Source: Mesorhizobium sp. Root102 (lineage in GTDB: Bacteria > Pseudomonadota > Alphaproteobacteria > Rhizobiales > Rhizobiaceae). Taken from it: a stretch of DNA of 64,000 bases. Position 1 is the first letter of the stretch; every line of letters begins with the position of its first letter. Location: the NCBI RefSeq assembly GCF_001425625.1, contig NZ_LMCP01000048.1:67907-131906 (forward strand), written 5' to 3'. Shown here piece by piece: positions 1-8,815 of the stretch. Made by a program: the position numbers and the translations under genes. Below the pieces are notes generated by a model that saw nothing but the letters and a program-made list of their open reading frames with translations, had not been told where the DNA came from and ran no database searches.

Positions 1-171
1 GGCACTGTTGTCGCCCGGAATGTCGGCGACGGCGGCATTGTTCGACATGTTCTGCGGCTTGAATGGCCGGACCTTCAGCCCACGCTTTTTTGCCGCGCGG
101 CAGAGGCCGGCGACCAGCACCGTCTTGCCGACATCCGAACCCGTGCCTTGCAGCATGATCGCTTTGGCCAT
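1..171 (-). CDS. cobQ: Cobyric acid synthase CobQ, N-terminal 57 residues (cut by window edge)
   Basis: Reading leftward from the ATG at 171, the frame stays open to the window edge. It begins MAKAIMLQGTGSDVGKT and continues with a KPQNMSNNA block, both hallmarks of the N-terminal ATP-binding region of cobyric acid synthase. The enzyme amidates the corrin ring side chains late in cobalamin synthesis. The start overlaps the stop of the upstream gene (TGATG), so the two are probably co-transcribed and translationally coupled. A cobalamin gene here fits the many corrinoid-dependent genes in the window, although cobQ serves all B12 needs of the cell. Confidence 0.9.
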   Translation of the reverse strand, partial: MAKAIMLQGTGSDVGKTVLVAGLCRAAKKRGLKVRPFKPQNMSNNAAVADIPGDNSA

Positions 172-785
172 CAGCCCCTGCCCTGCGCCAAGGTTCCGGT
201 GATATCGGATTTCTGCGCCAGCGGCCCGCCGCGCCAGATGTAGAGCGCCAGCAATGGGTCTTTGCCGGTGCGCATGGCGTGATTGACGTTGGATACGTGG
301 TGGACGACCTCGCCAGCCGTGCGCATGCAAAAGCCGCTCTCGCCCATGCGCCATTCGGTGCCGCCGGTCAGCGGAATGTAGATTTCCTCGGCAACGTGAT
401 GGTGGTCGGGATAGACGATATCGGGTCCAAGGATCAGCAGGCCGGCGGCGACCACGTCATTGGCGAAGTGGCCTCGGGTGCCGAACACTTCCAGCCAGCC
501 GTAATTGTCGATGAACTCTTTTCCGAAATCCGCCTCGCTGTAGGTCTGCCCCCAACGAAAATCATTCCGACGCTCGGCAAGCAGTTGCACCAGCGGCTTG
601 GCATCCGGCGGCCCCAGTTCGGCGGCGCGATCGAGATGGCGCAGGCAGGCAAGCGTGTGCGGCTCCAGCGTGCGGGCCGGCATGTTCCAGTCGATCCGGG
701 CCACGGCATCGCGCACCAAAGCGTGATCGACGGACGCAAGGTATGCGCGGAACCGGCCCAGCAGTTCATCGAATTTTGTCGTCAC
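171..785 (-). CDS. Cupin protein of the DMSP lyase family (DddL/DddQ/DddW type)
   Basis: This 204-residue protein carries the cupin metal motif Y-P-D-H-H-H-V-A-E-E-I-Y at residues 125-136, matching the YPxHxHxAxExY pattern of DddL/DddQ-type DMSP lyases. A second conserved block ending NHAMRT lies near residue 169-174, where the family has another metal histidine. Family members split dimethylsulfoniopropionate into dimethyl sulfide and acrylate, but many soil homologues are untested. The GTG start at 785 is preceded by a GGAG at good spacing. No signal peptide is seen. It overlaps cobQ downstream. The family assignment is firm and the substrate is inferred. Confidence 0.75.
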   Translation of the reverse strand: MTTKFDELLGRFRAYLASVDHALVRDAVARIDWNMPARTLEPHTLACLRHLDRAAELGPPDAKPLVQLLAERRNDFRWGQTYSEADFGKEFIDNYGWLEVFGTRGHFANDVVAAGLLILGPDIVYPDHHHVAEEIYIPLTGGTEWRMGESGFCMRTAGEVVHHVSNVNHAMRTGKDPLLALYIWRGGPLAQKSDITGTLAQGRG

Positions 786-934
786 ATCTTGCTCCGGACA
801 TGCATTGGTGCACAGCCGCTCCCCAAATGGCCGGTGACGGGGTCGGGTTGCGCGGCGGCATCATTGGTCTAGATTGGTGCGCGCGCAAAGCCAAAAACGA
901 CAGGCCAGCAGGTCGAAGATATTAGGAGCACGCC

Positions 935-2101
935 ATGGACGCCGCGGTCGATGCGAGCACCAGCCAGTTCGAACTCAACGAGGAGCAGCGTGCCATCCAG
1001 GAGATGGCGCAGGCCTTCGCCGCCGACCGCGTCGCGCCGAATGCGCTCGATTGGGACCGCAACAAGCATTTCCCGGCCGATGTGATCCGCGAGACCGGAC
1101 CGCTCGGTCTTGGCGGCATCTATATCAGGGATGATGTCGGCGGCTCGGCGCTTGGCCGGCTCGATGCCGTGCTGATCTTCGAGGCGCTGTCGCACGCCGA
1201 TCCGGCCTTTTCGTCCTTCATCTCCATCCACAACATGGTGGCGTCGATGATCGACCGTTTCGGCAATGACGAGCAGCGCCAGCGCTTCCTGCCGAAGCTC
1301 ACCTCGATGGAATGGCTGGCGAGCTATTGCCTGACCGAGCCCGGCTCCGGTTCCGATGCCGCGGCGCTGAAGACGCGCGCGGTCAAGAGCGGCGGCGACT
1401 ATGTCCTCAATGGCACCAAACAGTTCATCTCCGGCGCCGGCGACAGCGATGTCTATGCCGTCATGGTTCGCACCGGCGCTGACGGGCCGAAAGGCATTTC
1501 CACCATCGTCGTGCCGAAGGACGCACCAGGCCTCTCCTTCGGCGCCAACGAGCACAAGATGGGCTGGCACATGCAGTCGACCCGCCAGGTCATTTTCGAG
1601 GATTGCAAGGTGCCGGCGGAGAACCTTTTGTCCGGCGAAGGTGCGGGCTTCGGCATTGCCATGGCCGGCCTCGACGGCGGCCGGTTGAACATCGCCGCCT
1701 GTTCGCTGGGCGGCGCGCAGTCGGCGCTCGACAAGGCGCTTTCCTACACCGCCGAGCGCAAGGCCTTCGGCTCGAAGATCAACCAGTTCCAGGCTTTGCA
1801 GTTCAGGCTGGCCGACATGGAGACCGAGCTGCAGGCAGCGCGCATCTTCCTCTATGCGGCGGCCTCGAAACTGGACCGCAAGGCACCGGATGCCGGCAAA
1901 TGGTCGGCGATGGCCAAACGTTTCGTCACCGACACCGGCTTCACCGTCGCCAACGACGCGCTGCAACTGCTCGGCGGTTACGGCTACCTGCACGATTACG
2001 GCATCGAGAAGCTGGTGCGGGACCTGCGGGTGCACCAGATCCTCGAGGGCACCAACGAGATCATGCGCGTCATCATCGCTCGCGCGCTGATTGGCCGTTG
2101 A
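935..2101 (+). CDS. Acyl-CoA dehydrogenase, isobutyryl-CoA dehydrogenase type
   Basis: The 388-residue protein has the full acyl-CoA dehydrogenase fold: the CLTEPGSGSD block near residue 132 in the middle beta domain, the LLGGYGYLHDYGIEKLVRD flavin-binding block, and the C-terminal ILEGTNEIMR block containing the usual catalytic Glu just before GT. Length and motifs fit isobutyryl-CoA dehydrogenase (ACAD8 type), which makes methacrylyl-CoA in valine catabolism. The start is preceded by AGGAG. The 3-hydroxyisobutyrate dehydrogenase gene follows after 25 nt, supporting a valine or branched-chain pathway. A role on other short branched or C3 acyl-CoAs is possible. Confidence 0.88.
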   Translation: MDAAVDASTSQFELNEEQRAIQEMAQAFAADRVAPNALDWDRNKHFPADVIRETGPLGLGGIYIRDDVGGSALGRLDAVLIFEALSHADPAFSSFISIHNMVASMIDRFGNDEQRQRFLPKLTSMEWLASYCLTEPGSGSDAAALKTRAVKSGGDYVLNGTKQFISGAGDSDVYAVMVRTGADGPKGISTIVVPKDAPGLSFGANEHKMGWHMQSTRQVIFEDCKVPAENLLSGEGAGFGIAMAGLDGGRLNIAACSLGGAQSALDKALSYTAERKAFGSKINQFQALQFRLADMETELQAARIFLYAAASKLDRKAPDAGKWSAMAKRFVTDTGFTVANDALQLLGGYGYLHDYGIEKLVRDLRVHQILEGTNEIMRVIIARALIGR

Positions 2102-2126
2102 AGCCAGCAACTCTGGGAGACAGACA

Positions 2127-3011
2127 ATGACGACGATCGCCTTCATCGGCCTCGGCAACATGGGCAATCCAATGGCCGCCAATCTGGTCAAGGCTGGGCA
2201 CCAAGTGCATGGCTTCGACCTGATGCCGGAAAATTTGACCGTCGCGCGCGAGCACGGCGTCGTCATCATGGCCAACGGGCCGGCCGCGGTGAAGGATGCC
2301 GACGTGGTGATCACCATGCTGCCTGCGGGCAAGCATGTGCTCTCCGTCTACGAGGACATCGCGCCCAAGGCGAAAGAAGGCGCACTCTTCATCGATTCCT
2401 CGACCATCGACGTCGAATCGGCGCGCAAGGCGCACGCCATTGCCGCCAAGCACGGCCTGCTGTCCATCGATGCGCCCGTCTCGGGCGGCACCGGCGGGGC
2501 TGCGGCCGGCACGCTGACCTTCATGGCAGGAGGCTCCGGGGATGCCTTCGTCGCCGCCGAGCCGATCCTGAAGCCGATGGCCGGCCGCATCGTCCATTGC
2601 GGCGGCGACGGCGCCGGCCAGGCGGCAAAGATCTGCAACAACATGATCCTTGGCATCTCGATGATCGGCGTCGCCGAAGCCTTCGTCCTGGCCGAAAAGC
2701 TCGGCCTGTCGCATCAGGCGCTGTTCGACGTCGCCTCGACCTCGTCGGGGCAATGCTGGTCCCTGACCACCTATTGCCCGGTGCCCGGCCCGGTGCCGAC
2801 TTCGCCCGCAAACAGGGACTACAGCCCAGGATTTGCAGCTGCCTTGATGCTGAAAGACCTGAGGTTGTCCCAGGAAGCCGCGCAAAGCGCCGGCGCAGTG
2901 ACGCCGCTTGGCGCCGAAGCAGCCCAGCTCTATGCCTTGTTCAACGCCCAGGGACATGGCGGCGTCGATTTCTCCGGCATAATTAATTTTCTCAGGGGTA
3001 ACCCAGCGTAA
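2127..3011 (+). CDS. mmsB: 3-hydroxyisobutyrate dehydrogenase
   Basis: Starting at the ATG after GGGAGA, this 294-residue protein opens with a Rossmann block IAFIGLGNMGNPMAANL. It has the DAPVSGGTGGA substrate loop near residue 119 and the GAGQAAKICNN block with the catalytic Lys near residue 170. These define the beta-hydroxyacid dehydrogenase family. It oxidises 3-hydroxyisobutyrate to methylmalonate semialdehyde with NAD in valine breakdown. The frame can be extended 12 codons upstream, but that overlaps the preceding dehydrogenase and lacks a better ribosome site. The close relative 3-hydroxypropionate dehydrogenase cannot be excluded. Confidence 0.88.
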   Translation: MTTIAFIGLGNMGNPMAANLVKAGHQVHGFDLMPENLTVAREHGVVIMANGPAAVKDADVVITMLPAGKHVLSVYEDIAPKAKEGALFIDSSTIDVESARKAHAIAAKHGLLSIDAPVSGGTGGAAAGTLTFMAGGSGDAFVAAEPILKPMAGRIVHCGGDGAGQAAKICNNMILGISMIGVAEAFVLAEKLGLSHQALFDVASTSSGQCWSLTTYCPVPGPVPTSPANRDYSPGFAAALMLKDLRLSQEAAQSAGAVTPLGAEAAQLYALFNAQGHGGVDFSGIINFLRGNPA

Positions 3012-3231
3012 CCAACGGATTTGGCTGACTTTTTCCGATTTTCTTCGGCAGAAAAAAATGCAAATTTAGATTTGCTTAAGCTCTCGATAACCCCCCGGTA
3101 ACGATGTCCCTATAAAACGGATTGCGAGGCGGACATATCGCATCCGCCCGGCGCTCCGGATCAGGTCTCGCGTACCGGAGCCCGTAAGTTTCGCCAAGTG
3201 TTCGAGTAGCGAAGCGCCATGCGTATCTGGC

Positions 3232-3262
3232 AAAGCCGCGTTCCCGATGGAGCGCGGTTTTT
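3232..3262 (+). terminator. Candidate rho-independent terminator between mmsB and the minus-strand dehydrogenase
   Basis: An AAAGCCGCG arm (3232-3240) pairs with CGCGG plus T residues (3253-3261) around a 12-nt loop, followed by a T run. It lies in the 314-nt gap between two convergent genes (3012-3325). Apart from this hairpin and the repeat at 3259-3277, I see no gene there; the short minus-strand frames in the gap lack family signatures. Confidence 0.5.
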
Positions 3263-3277
3263 GCGTTTTGCCCTGCT
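3259..3277 (+). repeat. 19-nt direct repeat, copy 1 (second copy 5937-5955)
   Basis: The 19 bases starting TTTTGCGTTTTGCC occur identically at 3259-3277 and 5937-5955, bracketing the FAD/GcvT gene at 3326-5761. The bases just upstream (GCGCGG/CCGCGA before the T run) are also similar. Copy 1 overlaps the T tract of the candidate terminator. Copy 2 overlaps the stop codon of the membrane protein gene at 5954. Confidence 0.7.
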
Positions 3278-3325
3278 GCACGTTTTGAGACATCGATAAA
3301 CCCAGAAACTGTACTCCGGGATGCC

Positions 3326-5761
3326 TCACATACGCCTACGGGCGCCTTCCGGATCATAAGGTGAGTCCGCGATCACTTTTGCCGGGCGGCGCTCGCCAAG
3401 GACGGAAACCTCGAGCTCGGTGCCAGGCGACACAAGGTCCAGAGGCAACAGCGCAAGGGCGATGTCGTGACCAAAAGTATAGGAGTAGCCTGCAGAAGTA
3501 ACGTGGCCGACAAGCTCGCCTTTGCGGTAGACGCCCTCGAAGGCGAACGCGCTCGCACCGTCCGTATCGATCGACAGCGTGACGATCCGGCGTGCCTCCT
3601 GCTGCTGTTTTGCGACCAGTGCCGCGCGGCCGATGAAATCCCCCTTGTCGAGGCTGACGAAGCGGTCGAGACCGCTTTCCCAGGCTGATAATTCGAGATT
3701 CATATCGCGATACATGGCGCGGTAGGATTTATCGAGACGAAGCGATTCCAGCGCTTGAAGTCCGACCGGCCTCAGCCCGTGCGCCTCTCCCGATGCCAGC
3801 AGTGCATCCAGCAAATGCCGCTGATAGCAGAGTGGATGATAAAGTTCCCATCCGAGTTCGCCGGAGTAGTTGACGCGCAGCAGTCGCACGTCACTGGCCA
3901 AGCCGACAGTCCCGGATTGCACGCTGAACCATGGGAAGGCTTCGTTGGAGAGATCCATCTCCGTCAGCGGCTGCAATATGTCGCGCGCCTTCGGCCCAAC
4001 CACTGTGAAGCTGCCGCGATCGTCCGTGACGTTGCGCAGATGCACGCTGCCGTCCTTTGGCAACAGCCGGCTGAGATCGTCAAGGTTCCAGCGCTCGGCG
4101 CGCGGCGTGGATATGAGGTAGAACAGGTCGCTCTGCAGCCCTGCCACCACATACTCGGCCTGCACGCCGCCGGCCGGCGTCAGATGATGGGCAAGAACGA
4201 CACGACCGGGACGAGGCAGCCTGTTGGCCAGGATTCCGTCGAGCCAGCCCTCGGCGCCCGGCCCGCCGACCTCGAACTTTGTCATTGGTGTCATCTCGAC
4301 CAGCCCGGCGGCCTGGCGGACAGCCTGGACCTCTGCGCCGACGTGGTTCCCTTTGGGGGTCCAGCGCCAGCTGTAGACATTGCGCGGTTCGACACCCGCG
4401 GGCGCAAACCAGCTCGGCATCTCCCAGCCGTTCAACACATCCCATACCGCGCCGAGCTGGCTTAGACGGTCGTAGGACGGGGCCGTTTTCTGTGGTCGCG
4501 CCGCAGGCATGTCCTGGCCAGGATAGTGCTGTGCGGCGTGGGTGCCCCAGGCTTCCCGGACCTTTGCCCGTGTCCAGTTCTTGTTGGCATATTGGCCGAA
4601 CCGGCGGGGATCCAACTCAGCCGTGTCGATGCTGTTGCCACCCTCCACGATCCTTTCGGAGAGGTAGTAGCCAATCGCACCACCCCAAAGGATGCCGCCA
4701 GGCACCCCTTCGGCGAGCCAGACATTCTCCAGCCCCCACGCCTGCCCCATCAGCGGCAACTCATCTGCCGTCATCTGGAAAGGTCCCCGCACATTCCGCT
4801 TGATGCCGGCGCGTCCGAGCGCGGGGACCAATTCGGTCGCGCGCTCCCAGTTCCAGGACACGGCGTCGAAATCCTGATCGAGCAGATCGGCGCCGAACCA
4901 TTCGGGGACGCCGTTTTCGGCGAACAGCTTGAGCTGTTCGGTACGCTCATAGGGACCGAACATCAGCCCGTCCCCCTCTTCACGCAGATAGCCCTCGTAA
5001 CCCTCGTCCCTGAGGATCGGCATCTCCGGAAGACCAAGCCGTTTGCGTTCCACGATTTCGGGAACCGCCTCGGTGATCCAGTACTGATGCAGGATCGGGA
5101 TAGCGGGAATGTCCAGGCCCAGCATGGCGCCTGTCTGGCGTGCGTAATTGCCGGTTGCAAGGATGACGTGTTCGCAGACGAAGTCACCGCGTGAGGTCTT
5201 GACCCTCCACTCGCCGCTCGGCATCCGCTCGAAACCCACAACCTCGGTATCAAGATGGACCTTCGCGCCGAGGTCGCGTGCACCCTTGGCCATCGCCTGG
5301 GTAACGTCCGCCGGTGCAATGTGACCGTCATCGGGATGGTAAAGCGCACCCAGCATGCTGTTGTTGTCGAGCAGCGGCCAGATCTCTCGCGCCTCCGCGG
5401 GCGATACGATCCGGGCCCGCACACCCTGGACCTCGGCGACGTCCATGTAGCTTCTGTACTCGTCCAGCCTGTCGCGCGTGTTGGCAATGCGCAGCTGGCC
5501 GCATTTGTGCCAGCCCACGTTCTGGCCCGTCTCCGCCTCCAGGCCCTCATAGATTTCGATCGACCTGGCGATCATGCGGCCGACATTGCGGCTGCGCGCG
5601 TAGGAGGGGATGAGCCCCGCGGCATGCCATGTCGACCCGGCCGTAAGCCGTGTTCGCTCCAGCAGCGCCACATCGGTCCAGCCGCGCTTTGCTAGGCCGT
5701 AGAGAATGCCGGCACCCACACAGCCGCCACCGACCACGACCGCACGAACAGAACTCACCAT
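3326..5761 (-). CDS. FAD-dependent dehydrogenase fused to GcvT domain (dimethylglycine/sarcosine type), paralogue 1
   Basis: The 811-residue protein has an N-terminal DAO-type FAD domain (GGGCVGAG at 11-18), roughly residues 1-370, and a C-terminal aminomethyltransferase (GcvT) half from about 420. The segment AGSTWHAAGL puts a His at position 46, the residue that binds FAD covalently in dimethylglycine and sarcosine dehydrogenases. Such enzymes oxidatively demethylate N-methyl groups and pass formaldehyde to THF as methylene-THF. The ATG at 5761 has AAGGG upstream; a longer frame to 5800 lacks this. The gene stands alone and is bracketed by a 19-nt repeat. The exact substrate is not readable from sequence. 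Confidence 0.85.
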   Translation of the reverse strand: MVSSVRAVVVGGGCVGAGILYGLAKRGWTDVALLERTRLTAGSTWHAAGLIPSYARSRNVGRMIARSIEIYEGLEAETGQNVGWHKCGQLRIANTRDRLDEYRSYMDVAEVQGVRARIVSPAEAREIWPLLDNNSMLGALYHPDDGHIAPADVTQAMAKGARDLGAKVHLDTEVVGFERMPSGEWRVKTSRGDFVCEHVILATGNYARQTGAMLGLDIPAIPILHQYWITEAVPEIVERKRLGLPEMPILRDEGYEGYLREEGDGLMFGPYERTEQLKLFAENGVPEWFGADLLDQDFDAVSWNWERATELVPALGRAGIKRNVRGPFQMTADELPLMGQAWGLENVWLAEGVPGGILWGGAIGYYLSERIVEGGNSIDTAELDPRRFGQYANKNWTRAKVREAWGTHAAQHYPGQDMPAARPQKTAPSYDRLSQLGAVWDVLNGWEMPSWFAPAGVEPRNVYSWRWTPKGNHVGAEVQAVRQAAGLVEMTPMTKFEVGGPGAEGWLDGILANRLPRPGRVVLAHHLTPAGGVQAEYVVAGLQSDLFYLISTPRAERWNLDDLSRLLPKDGSVHLRNVTDDRGSFTVVGPKARDILQPLTEMDLSNEAFPWFSVQSGTVGLASDVRLLRVNYSGELGWELYHPLCYQRHLLDALLASGEAHGLRPVGLQALESLRLDKSYRAMYRDMNLELSAWESGLDRFVSLDKGDFIGRAALVAKQQQEARRIVTLSIDTDGASAFAFEGVYRKGELVGHVTSAGYSYTFGHDIALALLPLDLVSPGTELEVSVLGERRPAKVIADSPYDPEGARRRM

Positions 5762-5936
5762 ATGCGCGTGCCCTTGTATGAAATTGCCACCGGTCCACAT
5801 GAACGCGTCCGCATACTGTCAGACGGCATCTGGTTTTTCAGCACTTTTCCTTGAGGGGAACGCAGCAGAGGTCACCCGCGTGTTGGGCCACAAAGCCAGC
5901 CGAACCGTCAGCCGTCGCGCCGCCTATAGGCCGCGA

Positions 5937-5955
5937 TTTTGCGTTTTGCCCTGCT
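5937..5955 (+). repeat. 19-nt direct repeat, copy 2
   Basis: Identical to 3259-3277. It sits upstream of the FAD/GcvT gene and overlaps the last two bases of the adjacent membrane protein gene. Confidence 0.7.
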
Positions 5956-6598
5956 ATATTCCGATTGCCGCATTCGGGATCGGGACATGATCTTCGTTGA
6001 TCAGCACGATCGGTGCATCGGCTCCCTCGACCCTGACGACCAGCAGGCGCAGGCTCCATGTGCCGGCTGTGCGGACAGCGGTTGAGTAGGCAGTGCCCTT
6101 TCCCTTGGCGCCGTGGACCGGAATGCTGAACTGGGCGTCGCCCGCCCCATTCGCATTGACATTGAGATGGCCACCGACCCAGAAACTGTCGGCCAAATCA
6201 TCACCCAGCGCCGCCTTGACGCGGTCGTCGGCGCGAAGCCGGTCCATCGTCATGTGGTAGGCATCGCTGCCTTTCAGGACGTAGGGGATGCTGCCGACCA
6301 TCGTTGCGCAGCCGCCGATCCCGACCACCCAGACGGCAAGCCCGGCGATTGCCCAGTTGCGTTGCGTCTTGCGAAACTGTTCGGCATCGCGCCAGGCGCG
6401 GTTCTGCCAGGCCCAGCGACTGCCGCGCGCGCCCAGCACGATGATCATGATGATGTTAACGATCGGAATCAGCGCCAGCAGCGCGATGAAGGTGCTGTTA
6501 CCGATGCCCCAGATCCAGTTGAGGAAGAAGGCGCCCCAGTTCCAGCGGTCGAGTTCGGCTGGAATTTCAGCCGGCTGGTTGAGCGGTTGTCCGGCCAT
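5954..6598 (-). CDS. Small membrane protein, Coa1-like (cytochrome oxidase complex assembly family)
   Basis: The protein has about 214 residues from the ATG at 6598, which has GGGGGA just upstream; earlier ATGs at 6610 and 6622 lack a ribosome site. A WNWGAFFLNWIWG motif precedes a strong hydrophobic segment, then a second one (WAIAGLAVWVVGIGG) and a soluble C-terminal domain. The C-terminal part resembles the Coa1/Tim21-type domain found in bacterial proteins of unknown role. It is probably anchored in the inner membrane. It ends inside copy 2 of the direct repeat. Function is not established. Confidence 0.6.
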   Translation of the reverse strand: MAGQPLNQPAEIPAELDRWNWGAFFLNWIWGIGNSTFIALLALIPIVNIIMIIVLGARGSRWAWQNRAWRDAEQFRKTQRNWAIAGLAVWVVGIGGCATMVGSIPYVLKGSDAYHMTMDRLRADDRVKAALGDDLADSFWVGGHLNVNANGAGDAQFSIPVHGAKGKGTAYSTAVRTAGTWSLRLLVVRVEGADAPIVLINEDHVPIPNAAIGI

Positions 6599-6680
6599 CG
6601 TGTCCCCCATCGGTAACTGCACCGACTGGTTCTAGCCCATGCGCTCCTCGATGCGCAAAATCAAAGTTCTGCAACCTCGG

Positions 6681-7046
6681 TCAGGTCTTGTTGGACAGCC
6701 GGCGAAAATTCGCTTTCACGGTACGGCTTGCCGGCTTCAGCGCGGCGCTGATCGAGCGTTCCGCGGCGACACCGTTGAACAGCGACGGCGTGCGGCCGGA
6801 AAAGACTTCAGGCCAGAAACGCGATGCCGACTGCAGGAAAGACATTTGCGCCGCAAACGCGCCTTCGGCCATGGCGGCGGTCTTTTCGTTCACCGCACGC
6901 GCGGTCTCCGTGCTCCATGGCTGGCTGCTCCCGCCATCCATGGCCATCAACGGCAGCCGCATCATCGCCACCAGCGGCGCCAGCATCAGGTCGCCGCTGA
7001 TGCTGGCCGCTTCTTGCGTCCGTCGGCTCTTGCCGGTCTTTCTCAT
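6681..7046 (-). CDS. Phasin-like protein
   Basis: The ATG at 7046 has AAGGG at good spacing and gives 121 residues. An amphipathic, Met- and Leu-rich stretch (residues about 20-40) is followed by an Ala-rich helical region with VNEKTAAMAEGAFAAQM, a pattern typical of phasins that coat polyhydroxyalkanoate granules. The C-terminus is basic. It stands alone between a membrane protein gene and an aminotransferase gene. The match is by composition and helical pattern only. Confidence 0.5.
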   Translation of the reverse strand: MRKTGKSRRTQEAASISGDLMLAPLVAMMRLPLMAMDGGSSQPWSTETARAVNEKTAAMAEGAFAAQMSFLQSASRFWPEVFSGRTPSLFNGVAAERSISAALKPASRTVKANFRRLSNKT

Positions 7047-7187
7047 GAAAACAAACCCTTGTCGCAGCCGAATCAGCCGCTGCCCCATACACTACGCGCT
7101 GGGGATGGGATTCGTTCCCTCTTCGCTTCAGCATGGACCTGGAAGCCGGTCGTTCCCACCAGGAACGCCCGGCCGAGGTTCCGAGCC

Positions 7188-8567
7188 CTACCGCTTGCGC
7201 AAATCGGCTTGCGCCAGATCCAGCGCCTTCGAGATGCGGTCGCAGGCCATGTCGATGGTGTCGCGAGTCCAGATCAGCGGCGGCGACAGGATCATCGTGT
7301 CGCCGGTGGCGCGCAGCATCATGCCGTGCGCGATCGCGTGATCACGCACGATCACCGCAGCACTTCCAGCCGGCAGGAAGCGCTCCCTGGTCGCCTTGTC
7401 CTTGACGATCTCGATCGCGCCCATCAGTCCGATCGAGCGCACTTCGCCGACCAGATCATGCCCGGCGATGCGCTCCTGCAGGGCCTTGGCGAAATAGGGA
7501 CCGGTGTCGTTCCGGACGCGATCGACCAGCCCTTCCCGCTCGATGATCTCAAGGTTCTTCAGCGCCACGGCACAGGCCACCGGGTGGCCGGAATAGGTGT
7601 AGCCGTGATTGAACTCGCCGCCCTTCTCGACCAGCGTCGAGGCGATGCGGTCGCCGACCAGCAATGCCGACAGCGGCTGGTAGCCCGAGGTCAGCGCCTT
7701 GGCCGTGGTGATCGTGTCGGGCTCGATGCCGAGCGTCTGCGCAGCGAACCACTCACCGGTGCGGCCATAGCCGGTGATGACCTCGTCCAGCATCAGCAGG
7801 ACATCATATTTGCGGCAGATGCGCTGCACCTCAGGCCAGTAGCTGGCCGGCGGGATCTTCACGCCGCCCGCCCCCATCACCGGCTCGCCGATGAAAGCGG
7901 CAACCTTGTCGGCGCCCGCTTCGAGGATCGCATCCTCGACAGCCCTGGCCGCGCGCAGGCCGAAATCATGGTCGCTCTCGCCAGGCAGCGCCAGCTCATA
8001 GGCATAGGGCATCATGACATGGACGATATTGGGCACCGCGCCGCCGAGCTGCTTGTGCATGCCGTCCATGCCGCCGAGCGACGTGCCGGCAACGGTCGAG
8101 CCGTGATAGGCCATCTTGCGCGAGATGATGCGGTTCTTCTCCGGCTTGCCCTCCAGCACCCAGTAGTGGCGCACGAGACGCAGCGCGGTGTCGTTGGCTT
8201 CCGAACCGGACGAGCCGTAGAACACCTGGTTGACGTGCTTCGGTGCGATCTCCGCCAGTTTCTTGGACAGCAGCACCGGCGTCGGTGTCGAGCATTTGAA
8301 GAAGGAGTTGTAGTAAGGCAGCTCCTTCATCTGCGCATAGGCAGCCTCGGCCAGTTCGTCACGGCCATAGCCGATGTTGACACACCACAGCCCCGCCATG
8401 CCGTCGAGGATTTCGGCCCCTTCGGAATCGTAGATGAACGGCCCATTGGCATGGGTGATGATGCGCGAACCGGCTTCGCGCAGTTCCTGGTGGTCGGTGA
8501 ACGGATGGAGATGATGCGCGGCGTCGATCTGCTGAAGCTGCTTCAGCGAATAATTCTGATAGGTCAT
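7188..8567 (-). CDS. Class III PLP aminotransferase (omega-amino acid or diamine:pyruvate type)
   Basis: From the ATG at 8567 (AGGAAAG upstream) the protein has 459 residues. FYGSSGSEAND binds the PLP phosphate, DEVITGYGRTG holds the ring-binding Asp, and TTAKALTSGYQP holds the Schiff-base Lys. The MAYHG and GGEFNHGYTYSGHP blocks are typical of beta-alanine, putrescine or taurine type pyruvate transaminases. It would move an amino group from an omega-amine to pyruvate. There is no adjacent pathway gene, so the substrate is open. The frame extends to 8603, but the longer start lacks a ribosome site. Confidence 0.85.
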   Translation of the reverse strand: MTYQNYSLKQLQQIDAAHHLHPFTDHQELREAGSRIITHANGPFIYDSEGAEILDGMAGLWCVNIGYGRDELAEAAYAQMKELPYYNSFFKCSTPTPVLLSKKLAEIAPKHVNQVFYGSSGSEANDTALRLVRHYWVLEGKPEKNRIISRKMAYHGSTVAGTSLGGMDGMHKQLGGAVPNIVHVMMPYAYELALPGESDHDFGLRAARAVEDAILEAGADKVAAFIGEPVMGAGGVKIPPASYWPEVQRICRKYDVLLMLDEVITGYGRTGEWFAAQTLGIEPDTITTAKALTSGYQPLSALLVGDRIASTLVEKGGEFNHGYTYSGHPVACAVALKNLEIIEREGLVDRVRNDTGPYFAKALQERIAGHDLVGEVRSIGLMGAIEIVKDKATRERFLPAGSAAVIVRDHAIAHGMMLRATGDTMILSPPLIWTRDTIDMACDRISKALDLAQADLRKR

Positions 8568-8815
8568 GAATCTGATCTTTCCTCTGGCTTCTATCCGGCT
8601 CAAGCCGGGGCGAATGCGTCAGAGGCAGACAGGTGGCGAATAGCCGATGCGGGCGCATAGCCGCAAAAGCTCGGCGCGCAGCGTGCGCGATGACGGTGTC
8701 ACCGCGACCCGAAATGCACGAGCTGATAGTCTAGCGAGAGCCATGGAAGGCACCTTAGAGCAAAGGGCGGTCGAGGTGAACCACCCTTTGCGTCGGCAAT
8801 GCTTCCCTCCTCCGG

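Noticed and set aside
3066..3357. Minus-strand frames of 87-93 residues in the gap after mmsB
   Set aside because: No ribosome site or family motif; the area holds a hairpin and a repeat instead.
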